This document shows positions 1 to 5,880 of a DNA stretch of 11,427 nucleotides, piece by piece. Within the stretch, counting starts at the first letter, position 1; every line of letters begins with the position of its first letter. Under the pieces are notes generated by a model, which did no database searches, was not told where the DNA came from, and saw nothing but the letters and a program-made list of their open reading frames with translations. Position numbers and translations under genes: made by a program. Source of the stretch: Candidatus Hydrogenedentota bacterium (GTDB taxonomy: Bacteria > Hydrogenedentota > Hydrogenedentia > Hydrogenedentales > GCA-2746185); contig JASJYE010000045.1 of the NCBI GenBank assembly GCA_030123645.1, positions 1 to 11,427 of the forward strand, given 5' to 3'.

Positions 1-1248
1 CTTGAGCATCTTGCGGTGCTGGGGCGTGTGGCAGGCAACGCATGTATCGGGGGCGCCGGTTCTGACCGGATGGCCCTTGCTGATCTTTTTCTTGAGATGA
101 CAACCCATGCAGTTGGTATTGACCTCGTACATGAGGTGGGGCATGGCCGAAACGTTTTCGTTGATCGGAATGCCCGCGAGCAGCAGCTTCTGATAGCTGT
201 GCGGCTCCTCGTGGCAGAGGGCGCAATCGTTGCGCACGAAGTCCAGGTGGTCGGTTCGATTCCTGTGCTCGATTACAGTATGGCAATCGAAGCAGTCAGC
301 CTTTTGCTTGGCGATGTGCTCGTCGTGCATCAGCTTCCCGTCACTGGCTTTGGCGAGAAGCTCCTGGCTCCTGTTGTGACAGGTCAGGCAGCCGTTGGAG
401 ACGACGTTACCGGTTTCGATCTCGCCGGCGCCCTTGACTATTTCGAAGTGGCATGCCTCGCACGCCACGCCCGCCTTCTGGATCGTCTGGTGGGTAATGG
501 GCTTGGTGATTAAGTCGCCTTCCTTCAACTGGCTTTGAAGGGATTTCGTCGGGATCGCGTGGCAGATACTGCACTTCGACAATCCTTGGTTGAAATCGAT
601 GGTGGGCTGCTGGCTGAAGCTGATTGCTTCGACATTGCCCGCAATCACATTCTCCAACACCACCGCCTTTTCCATGGTGGGTTTCTCGAGCTTCAGGTGA
701 CACAGATAGCAAATGTCCTTGGGGACTTCGAAATGCTTCTTCTCCGTGACCTTGAAGTGGCAGGTGTCGCAGGTCAGGGTCTGCCCTACGAGGGCTTTAT
801 CCTCGAAGTGGACGCGGTGCTTGAACCGGACTTTCTTGTCGGTGAATTGCAGTTCATCGTCCTGGAACTTCTCTTTCGCGTGGCAGCCCGACCGTAGGCA
901 GGAGTCATCGTTGATAACCGGGCGGATAGGCAAGGGGGCGTCGCTGTCGGAGAGGTAGGCGAAGAGATGGCGCAATCCCACGAACTTCGCCTTCATCGAA
1001 CTCTTTTCGCCGGGAACGAAGTGGCAGTCGACACAGTCCGCCTGCACCTTCTCGGGATTGTTGTCCGCGAAGTGCGCGTCGGCCTTCCACGCGACGTACT
1101 GCTCGCTCATGGCGTGGCAGCTACCGCCGCAGAACGATGGTTGCGAAGTGTAATATTCCATTCCCTCCCAAGCACTTCCCGCGACAACGATCAGCGCCGC
1201 GATGCCGATGACGATCGATTTCCATGTATAGGAAAAAGAAAGTTTCAC
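1..1248 (-). CDS. NapC/NrfH-type membrane-anchored multiheme cytochrome c, at least 12 hemes (partial, C-terminus off the left edge)
   Basis: The minus strand is open from 1248 to the left edge, giving 416 residues and no stop. An N-terminal membrane anchor (about residues 11-26) is followed by 12 heme-attachment motifs: CGGSCH (40), CVDCH (72), CLRSGCH (117), CDTCH (160), CYLCH (180), CSICH (226), CEACH (263), CLTCH (287), CFDCH (319), CALCH (342), CMGCH (380) and CVACH (403). The first is followed by A-M, as in the NapC/NirT/NrfH family, whose members take electrons from membrane quinol; the remainder would form a periplasmic heme chain. Two motifs are non-standard: CX3CH at heme 1 and CX4CH at heme 3. 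The start is taken as GTG at 1248, giving a short basic N-terminus before the anchor. An in-frame ATG at 1422 would add 58 charged residues, but it lies inside the sigma-54 promoter. The ribosome site before the GTG is weak. Final heme count and partner reductase are unknown. Confidence 0.9.
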   Translation of the reverse strand, partial: MKLSFSYTWKSIVIGIAALIVVAGSAWEGMEYYTSQPSFCGGSCHAMSEQYVAWKADAHFADNNPEKVQADCVDCHFVPGEKSSMKAKFVGLRHLFAYLSDSDAPLPIRPVINDDSCLRSGCHAKEKFQDDELQFTDKKVRFKHRVHFEDKALVGQTLTCDTCHFKVTEKKHFEVPKDICYLCHLKLEKPTMEKAVVLENVIAGNVEAISFSQQPTIDFNQGLSKCSICHAIPTKSLQSQLKEGDLITKPITHQTIQKAGVACEACHFEIVKGAGEIETGNVVSNGCLTCHNRSQELLAKASDGKLMHDEHIAKQKADCFDCHTVIEHRNRTDHLDFVRNDCALCHEEPHSYQKLLLAGIPINENVSAMPHLMYEVNTNCMGCHLKKKISKGHPVRTGAPDTCVACHTPQHRKMLK

Positions 1249-1344
1249 AGCACTGGCGCCGCCATGCCCTGTTTTGTCTTTTCCGTCGTCGGCTTCATTC
1301 GCACACGCTCCATCAAAATCGAAAACGCGGAGGAATTTCGAATA

Positions 1345-1356
1345 TCGGTCGACCGA
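1345..1356. repeat. Perfect 12-bp palindrome TCGGTCGACCGA in the cytochrome leader
   Basis: This self-complementary 12-mer lies about 45-55 nt into the predicted cytochrome transcript. Function unknown; it could occur by chance. Confidence 0.35.
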
Positions 1357-1382
1357 CCATGGAACCCCCCTTTCGCGCCCTT

Positions 1383-1395
1383 TTGCGGACCGCAA
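1383..1395. repeat. Perfect palindrome TTGCGG-A-CCGCAA in the cytochrome leader
   Basis: A 6+1+6 inverted repeat lies 5-17 nt downstream of the predicted sigma-54 start site. It could be a protein-binding site; the one-base centre makes it a poor RNA hairpin. No family match is recognised. Confidence 0.45.
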
Positions 1396-1410
1396 CTTGT
1401 CAGCTAAATA

Positions 1411-1426
1411 AGCAAAATCCATGCCA
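1411..1426 (-). promoter_or_regulatory. Sigma-54 (-24/-12) promoter of the multiheme cytochrome
   Basis: On the minus strand the sequence TGGCATGGATTTTGCT matches the sigma-54 consensus TGGCAYGNNNNTTGCW at every specified position. The GG (1425-1424) and GC (1413-1412) are 12 nt apart, as required. Transcription would start near 1400, leaving a leader of about 150 nt before the GTG at 1248. A sigma-54 activator is encoded in the divergent operon, which makes the match more credible than it would be in isolation. Confidence 0.75.
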
Positions 1427-1502
1427 GGGGGCCTAAGTCATTGACCTCATGGGTTTTCATCAATCCAAGTCGGGTAAATCAGCAAAAAGGAGCGCCCGAT
1501 CA

Positions 1503-1516
1503 TTACCCGCCGGTAA
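1503..1516. promoter_or_regulatory. Putative enhancer site 1 for the sigma-54 regulator (TTACC-N4-GGTAA)
   Basis: TTACC-CGCC-GGTAA is a perfect 5-bp inverted repeat with a 4-bp centre. It shares 14 of 15 bases, counting the next C, with the dyad at 1594-1609. Its centre lies about 109 bp upstream of the predicted sigma-54 start, the usual distance for NtrC-type activators. A further half-site GGTAAC occurs at 1533-1538, 21 bp (two helical turns) from the GGTAA of this dyad. Assignment to the nearby response regulator is inferred. Confidence 0.6.
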
Positions 1517-1593
1517 CACCCGAAGGCACAGAGGTAACGGGAATGATTGTTCTTTATTTTCAATGTGCTGGATGATAATTCCACGAAACGGCC

Positions 1594-1609
1594 GTTACCT
1601 GCCGGTAAC
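1594..1609. promoter_or_regulatory. Putative enhancer site 2 for the sigma-54 regulator (GTTACC-N4-GGTAAC)
   Basis: GTTACC-TGCC-GGTAAC is a perfect 6-bp inverted repeat, the second copy of the dyad at 1503-1516 and 92 bp from it centre to centre. It lies about 201 bp upstream of the cytochrome start site and about 74 bp upstream of the predicted sensor-operon start site, so it could serve both directions. Confidence 0.6.
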
Positions 1610-1627
1610 ATCTGCAAGCATCGCCCA

Positions 1628-1641
1628 TTGATCTCCATCAA
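1628..1641. promoter_or_regulatory. FNR/ANR-type binding site TTGAT-N4-ATCAA
   Basis: TTGATCTCCATCAA is a perfect match to the palindromic consensus of FNR-family oxygen-responsive regulators. Its centre (1634.5) is 41.5 bp from the start site predicted from the -10 element at 1664-1669, the exact class II activator position. This predicts induction of the sensor operon under low oxygen. Other CRP/FNR-family proteins (for example a Dnr-type regulator) could use the same site. Confidence 0.7.
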
Positions 1642-1660
1642 TAAATTCCATCTACCGGAC

Positions 1661-1669
1661 TGCTAAACT
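1661..1669 (+). promoter_or_regulatory. Extended -10 element of the sensor operon (TGC-TAAACT)
   Basis: TAAACT at 1664-1669 matches TATAAT at four of six positions and is preceded by the extended -10 TGN. No -35 is needed at a class II FNR promoter. Transcription would start near 1676, with a leader of about 159 nt before the GTG at 1835. Confidence 0.5.
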
Positions 1670-1834
1670 CGGGTCGCGTTCGACTGAGGCGTTAAGGAGG
1701 CGTACAGGCGTAAACGGTTTGATTGAAGGGGCGCGCGAGCGGGATCGAACCTAACCACAACGAGGCCGACGCCAGGCGCGAAGAAAACCCGGCCACGGAA
1801 ACCGCATACGCCGGGACATGGAGGCAACTGTTCT

Positions 1835-2773
1835 GTGAAAACGAAGGCGGCAGTGGTGTTGCTTTTCGTCGTGCTGGGGTTGGCCGGCATGACCACTGCC
1901 GCGCATGCGGCTCATTCGAATTACGCGACAGCGAACAAGCCCATTCAATTCGGACTGACCGCGGTCGTGGTCCGGGAAAATCTCCGGCTGCTTGACGTAT
2001 GGGCCCAATATCTAAGCGACAGGATGGGACAGCCTGTCGAATTCGTGCAGCGCCGGTCCTACCGTGAAGTCATGGACATGTTGGGTTCGGGCGGCCTCGA
2101 TTTCGCCTGGATCTGCGGGTTCCCGTTCGTGCAAAAGCGTGATCCGGAATTTGTCGAGCTTTTGTTGGTCCCGGTCTATCAGGGAAAGCCGCTTTACCGT
2201 TCCTACATCATCGTGCACAGGGACAGTCCCTATCAGTCGATGGACGATTTGGCGGGAAAAATCTTCGCCTTTTCCGATCCGGAATCCAATTCCGGCTACC
2301 TCTATCCCCAGTTCTTTCTGGCGAATCAGGGGGACCGCCCCGAAACATACTTCCACAAAACGTTTTTCACCTTCAACCACGCGGAAACGGTGGAGGCCGT
2401 GGCCGAACAAGTGGCCGATGGCGGAGCCGTCGATTCCTACATCTGGGAGTACTTGCGCGAATTCCAGCCGGAAGTGGCTGACAAGACCCGTGTGATCCAG
2501 AAATCGCCGACCTTCGGATTTCCTCCGTTGGTCTCCCGCCTCGGCGCGGACCCCGACATGGTCGAGCGGATGAAGGCCGTACTCATGGGGATGTCGAGCA
2601 GTCCGGATGGTCGCGTTTTGTTGGACGCGCTGAAGCTGGACGGCTTCGGCGAATTTTCACCGAGCCTTTTCGACAGCATCCGCGATATGGCCGCGGAGAC
2701 CAGGAAAGCCCGTCCATGGATCGAGGCCGCCGAAGAAAAAGAAAAAGAGCTGAGGGCGGAAGAAATCGAATGA
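1835..2773 (+). CDS. PhnD-like periplasmic binding protein, probable ligand sensor of the two-component system
   Basis: This is a 312-residue secreted protein. A signal peptide is clear: Met-Lys-Thr-Lys, a hydrophobic core (about residues 5-19) and an AHA cleavage motif at 23-25. The mature part has the layout of the phosphate/phosphite/phosphonate-binding (PhnD-like) family: an opening beta strand PIQFGLTAV, a YREVMDML-type segment, 'LDFAWICGFPFV', and 'YRSYIIVHRDSPYQSMDDLAGK' spread over adjacent segments, with 'FSDPESNSGYLYP' lining the expected ligand cleft. The start is GTG, with GGAGG at 1820-1824. No ABC permease or ATPase lies nearby; the kinase gene overlaps its stop codon. By analogy with TorT and the PhnD-like sensor region of TtrS, it most likely detects a substrate and signals to the kinase rather than feeding a transporter. 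The ligand cannot be read from the sequence. The last 25 residues are highly charged and may be a helical tail. Confidence 0.8.
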   Translation: MKTKAAVVLLFVVLGLAGMTTAAHAAHSNYATANKPIQFGLTAVVVRENLRLLDVWAQYLSDRMGQPVEFVQRRSYREVMDMLGSGGLDFAWICGFPFVQKRDPEFVELLLVPVYQGKPLYRSYIIVHRDSPYQSMDDLAGKIFAFSDPESNSGYLYPQFFLANQGDRPETYFHKTFFTFNHAETVEAVAEQVADGGAVDSYIWEYLREFQPEVADKTRVIQKSPTFGFPPLVSRLGADPDMVERMKAVLMGMSSSPDGRVLLDALKLDGFGEFSPSLFDSIRDMAAETRKARPWIEAAEEKEKELRAEEIE

Positions 2774-4242
2774 CTCTGTTTTCTCCACGCTCCTGGGGAT
2801 TTTCGGTGAAGGTCGCCATCACCATAACGGCCATGGTGTCGGGCGTGGCATTCACCATAGGCGCCGCGATCGTTACGCTGGATTGGTGGCGGTTCCACAA
2901 TGACCTCGAAGAAAAGGCGTTGCTCCTGGCCCACTCAGTCGCCGTCGCCGCTCCCGAGGCAATTCTGCGCAGCGATTACTGGCTGCTTTTCAAGAGTCTC
3001 AAGAAGATGGCCGCGCAGGGCCCAGGAAATATTCATCGAACCCGGATCTTGACCGCTATGGTCATAGACCCGGAGGGCAAGGTTTTGGCCCATCTCCAAC
3101 CGAGCGAAAATCCGTTGGGGATGCTCCTCGCCCATTCCGACGAGGAGGAAGCCCGCCTGATGGAAACCAGCATGGCGGCTCGTTCGCCGATAGTTCTCGA
3201 TGGCGATATTGGAAGCGATTGGGTTCTGGAGGGCGTTGTTCCTGTCTTTTCCGACCAAAAACTGCTTGGCGTTGTCCGGGTCCGCCTGTCCCACGATGAG
3301 CTCTACCTCAAGACCGAGCGCTCGGCGCTTATTATTCTCGGCCTGACCTTGGCTTTAGCGACCATCGGCAGCTTATCGGGCGTGGCCATATCGCGACGCA
3401 TCACGAAACCCTTGACGACGGTGACCGAAGGGATGGAAGCGATGTGCCGCGGCGAGTTTACAGACATCGAGCCTGTTCAGGTCATCGATGACGACGAGCT
3501 TGGACGTCTCGTCGCGACCTTCAACCAGATGACCGTGGAAATGGCGGAGAAAAAGTTGATGGAGGAACAGATGGCCGTCAGCGAGAAGCTGGCAGCCCTC
3601 GGGAGGATAACCGCCGGCGTCGCCCACGAGGTGAACAATCCGCTCGCCGGCCTGCTCAATTGCATCGATACCCTGAAGAAGCATCCCGACGACAAGCAAC
3701 TCATGGAGCGCTACCTCCCCCTTCTCGACAAGGGACTCAACCGTATCAGAAATATCGTCGGCAGCCTTCTCGTGGAACTCCGCGTCGAGGACGCGCGGGA
3801 AGTGTCCGGCCTCTCGTGCCTGGAGGACCTGCGGGATATCGTCGAGGCCGAGATCGACGGTCGCGAAATCGATCTCGTTTGGGAGAACCATCTGGACGAT
3901 CGCATCAAGGTCAACAGTCGGCGGGTCCAGCAAGTGATCCTCAATCTTCTCAAGAACGCCGTTCAGGCCGTGCCTGATGGCGGGACTGTCGCCTTCCACT
4001 CTTTCCAGGATGCGAACTGTGTGGTGCTCGAGGTGGACGACAACGGCCCCGGCATCCCGCCCGGAAATCGAAGCCAGATTTTCGACCCTTTCTTCACCAC
4101 CAAGCCCAACGGGACCGGGCTGGGGCTGTGGATCGTCTACCGCCTGGTGGAGAGCATGCACGGCGTCATCGTCGTGGAAAGCGAGGTGGGCCGCGGCACC
4201 CAGTTCCGGGTAACCCTCCCAGCGACGGAGGTCGTGACCTAA
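2770..4242 (+). CDS. Membrane-bound sensor histidine kinase
   Basis: The protein has 490 residues. Transmembrane helix 1 spans about residues 13-37 and helix 2 about 185-207, with a periplasmic loop of roughly 145 residues between. A HAMP linker (about 208-262) follows, then a HisKA domain with phosphorylated His286 in 'GVAHEVNNP', and an HATPase_c domain with N box at Asn396, G1 box 'DDNGPGIP' (423-430), F box 'FDPFFTTK' (438-445) and G2 box 'GTGLGLWIV' (448-456). All catalytic motifs are intact. The H box is of the HEVNNPL type common in kinases paired with NtrC-like regulators. The start is chosen at 2770, where ATG overlaps the previous stop (ATGA) and GGAAG precedes it; an upstream ATG at 2716 would add 18 basic residues over the neighbour's coding region. 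The overlap implies translational coupling with the binding protein, which presumably signals through the periplasmic loop. Confidence 0.92.
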   Translation: MTLFSPRSWGFSVKVAITITAMVSGVAFTIGAAIVTLDWWRFHNDLEEKALLLAHSVAVAAPEAILRSDYWLLFKSLKKMAAQGPGNIHRTRILTAMVIDPEGKVLAHLQPSENPLGMLLAHSDEEEARLMETSMAARSPIVLDGDIGSDWVLEGVVPVFSDQKLLGVVRVRLSHDELYLKTERSALIILGLTLALATIGSLSGVAISRRITKPLTTVTEGMEAMCRGEFTDIEPVQVIDDDELGRLVATFNQMTVEMAEKKLMEEQMAVSEKLAALGRITAGVAHEVNNPLAGLLNCIDTLKKHPDDKQLMERYLPLLDKGLNRIRNIVGSLLVELRVEDAREVSGLSCLEDLRDIVEAEIDGREIDLVWENHLDDRIKVNSRRVQQVILNLLKNAVQAVPDGGTVAFHSFQDANCVVLEVDDNGPGIPPGNRSQIFDPFFTTKPNGTGLGLWIVYRLVESMHGVIVVESEVGRGTQFRVTLPATEVVT

Positions 4243-4248
4243 CCAATC

Positions 4249-5655
4249 ATGGAAACGCAACAAGCCCCGCCGCCCGAGAACGTTGTCGGCTCCGATCTCT
4301 GCGTCCTCGTCGTTGAGGACGACGAGATCATGCGTTTGTCGCTGGAGGACCGTCTCCGGTTGGAGGGCATCACCGCCAGGACCGCCTGCGACCTGGCCAG
4401 CGCCCGCCACCAGATGGACAAGGGCGATGTGGCCATGGTGATCACTGACATCCGTTTACCGGACGGTTCGGGGGCCGAGCTGTTCGAGGACATATCTCGA
4501 CGCGATCCAGGGGTTCCGGTAATCCTGATAACCGCCTACGGCGATATTTCCGACGCGGTGACTTTGGTTAAGGCGGGCGCGCTCGATTACCTCACCAAGC
4601 CGTTCGATTTAACGAAATTTATCGCCAAGGTTCGCCGCAATCTCTCGCAGATCGCCGATACCCGCCTTTCGGCCGATTCCCTGGGCTTGATCGGAGAGAC
4701 CTTCATTCCAGGCAGCGGAGTCTTGGGGAAAAGCCCCGCCATGCGACGCATCGAGCGGTTGGTCGCCCGCCTCGCGGAGGTCAACAGCTCGGTTCTCATC
4801 ACCGGGGAATCGGGCGTCGGCAAGGAAGTCGTGGCGACCTTGATCCATCAGAACAGTCAACGGGCCTCGGGGCCGTTGATCAAGGTGAACTGTGCGGCGC
4901 TGCCCCCGAACCTGGTGGAGAGCGAACTCTTCGGCCATGAGAAGGGCTCTTTCACCGGCGCCACGAAGCGCTACATAGGCCGCTTCGAACGGGCCCAGAA
5001 AGGCACCATTTTCCTGGACGAAATCGCCGAAAACTCAATGGATATCCAAGTCAAGCTCCTGCGTATCCTGCAGGAACGCGTTTTGGAAAGAGTGGGGAGC
5101 GGAGACCCCATCCCCTTGGATGTACGGATAATTTCGGCGACTCAGGTGGATCTGGACGAGGCCGTAAGGGATGGTCGGTTCCGATCGGATCTTTATTGGC
5201 GGCTCAACGTCATCCACGTCCATATCCCGCCGCTCCGAGAGCGCTCCGAGGACATCCTCTATCTCGCGCGCATGTTCGTGCAGCGCCACGCAGCCGAGAT
5301 GGGAAACGCGGTCACGGGGTTGTCGACCGAGGCCGAGGCCGAGCTTCAGTTGATGAAATTTCCGGGAAATGTCCGCGAGTTGAAGAACATCCTTGAGCGC
5401 GCCGTCGCCCTCTGCGATGGACCGCGCCTCATGGCCCACGACCTCTTGCCGCTCGAAAGCGAACCGGACGAGGCATCCCCGGCGCGGAAATCGCCGACTC
5501 TCAGGGAATCCATTGCGGTTGCCGAGCATCTGACGATTCAGCAGACCCTGGTCCAGAATGACTGGAAGATCGGCAGGACGGCCAGCTCCCTCGGCATTTC
5601 CCGCAAGAACCTATGGGAAAAGATGAAGCGCCACGGGATCGAAAAAGAGGGTTAA
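4249..5655 (+). CDS. NtrC-family sigma-54-dependent response regulator
   Basis: The protein has 468 residues in the standard three-domain order. The receiver (about 17-130) has acidic residues Glu23-Asp24-Asp25, phosphoacceptor Asp67 in 'ITDIRLPDGSG', and Lys117 in 'TKPFD'. The AAA+ domain (about 155-400) has Walker A 'GESGVGKE' (186-193), the sigma-54 contact loop 'GSFTGA' (233-238; Ser replaces the common Ala), Walker B 'GTIFLDEI' (252-259) and arginine-finger region 'FRSDLYWRLNV' (311-321). A Fis-type helix-turn-helix lies at about 437-464. All parts needed for activation look intact. Six bases separate it from the kinase stop, so it is co-transcribed. The nearest ribosome-site-like GGAGG (4227-4231) is rather far (17 nt), so translation may be coupled to the kinase. 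Its likely target is the -24/-12 promoter of the divergent cytochrome, through the dyads at 1503 and 1594. Confidence 0.93.
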   Translation: METQQAPPPENVVGSDLCVLVVEDDEIMRLSLEDRLRLEGITARTACDLASARHQMDKGDVAMVITDIRLPDGSGAELFEDISRRDPGVPVILITAYGDISDAVTLVKAGALDYLTKPFDLTKFIAKVRRNLSQIADTRLSADSLGLIGETFIPGSGVLGKSPAMRRIERLVARLAEVNSSVLITGESGVGKEVVATLIHQNSQRASGPLIKVNCAALPPNLVESELFGHEKGSFTGATKRYIGRFERAQKGTIFLDEIAENSMDIQVKLLRILQERVLERVGSGDPIPLDVRIISATQVDLDEAVRDGRFRSDLYWRLNVIHVHIPPLRERSEDILYLARMFVQRHAAEMGNAVTGLSTEAEAELQLMKFPGNVRELKNILERAVALCDGPRLMAHDLLPLESEPDEASPARKSPTLRESIAVAEHLTIQQTLVQNDWKIGRTASSLGISRKNLWEKMKRHGIEKEG

Positions 5656-5765
5656 TACCAAGCTTGGGTGATAGGGCGCTCCGTCAAATTAATTCCCAGG
5701 GGCTGCGCAACCTGGAGCGCCGCCGCCTCGAAGGCCCGCAAGATGTTCAGACGAGGGCGTCTCAC
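5652..5765 (-). pseudogene. Probable truncated start of a LysR-type regulator
   Basis: On the minus strand a GTG at 5765 opens a 37-codon frame beginning (M)RRPRLNILRAFEAAA. This closely resembles the first residues of GcvA/AmpR-type LysR regulators, which typically begin 'RLPPLNALRAFEAAARHLSF'. After the AAA the resemblance stops, and the frame ends at 5652, overlapping the stop of the response regulator. A LysR gene divergent from a catabolic operon is a common layout, and the spacing to the methyltransferase (115 bp) would fit. The likely reading is that the rest was lost in a deletion that joined the two regions near 5718. With only about 15 recognisable residues, chance similarity cannot be excluded. 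Confidence 0.4.
5675..5721. repeat. 8-bp inverted repeat GGCGCTCC / GGAGCGCC
   Basis: Arms at 5675-5682 and 5714-5721 are perfect complements with a 31-base spacer, 20 bp after the regulator stop codon. It could act as a loose hairpin at the end of the sensor operon, but there is no T run. The right arm lies at the point where the LysR resemblance ends. Confidence 0.3.
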
Positions 5766-5815
5766 GAGTTTATCAAGGATAAGATTTATTTATAAATTAT
5801 GGCAGTAATTATTAT

Positions 5816-5844
5816 TTGAGGCCGGTTTCTGAACTGTCTAGAAT
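5816..5844 (+). promoter_or_regulatory. Sigma-70-type promoter of the methyltransferase operon
   Basis: TTGAGG (5816-5821) and TAGAAT (5839-5844) are separated by 17 bp; they match the consensus at four of six and five of six positions. The start would be near 5851, about 30 nt before the ATG. GGTGA at 5869-5873 is a usable ribosome site. An AT-rich dyad AATTA-N6-TAATT (5795-5810) sits just upstream of the -35, where a regulator could bind. Confidence 0.5.
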
Positions 5845-5880
5845 TTTCACGGTCTGTGACAGCCCCACGGTGACCATGCG

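Larger units (their letters stand above)
1249..1834. other. Divergent regulatory region between the cytochrome and the sensor operon
   Basis: This 586-bp region contains no convincing gene. It holds a sigma-54 promoter facing left, two copies of a 14-16 bp dyad plus one extra half-site, and an FNR-type box with a -10 element facing right. Both predicted transcripts have leaders of about 150-160 nt. The cytochrome leader contains two perfect palindromes. The sensor-operon leader contains a Shine-Dalgarno-like TAAGGAGG at 1693-1700 with no start codon at a useful distance. Confidence 0.7.

Noticed and set aside
16..897. Plus-strand open frames across the cytochrome
   Set aside because: They are shadows of the minus-strand gene, which has 12 heme motifs in one frame.
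1420..1422. In-frame ATG as the start of the multiheme cytochrome
   Set aside because: It lies within the -24 element of a near-perfect sigma-54 promoter, has no good ribosome site, and adds a charged stretch with no family resemblance.
1693..1754. Leader peptide after the TAAGGAGG at 1693-1700
   Set aside because: The first possible start, TTG at 1719, is 18 bases beyond the site and opens only 11 codons of no evident character.
2716..2772. Upstream ATG at 2716 as the start of the histidine kinase
   Set aside because: It would overlap the binding-protein gene by 58 bases. The ATG at 2770 has an ATGA stop-start overlap, a ribosome site, and gives a normal N-terminus just before the first membrane helix.
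1835..2773. Binding protein as part of a phosphonate ABC importer
   Set aside because: No permease or ATPase gene is nearby and the gene overlaps a histidine kinase, which points to sensing.
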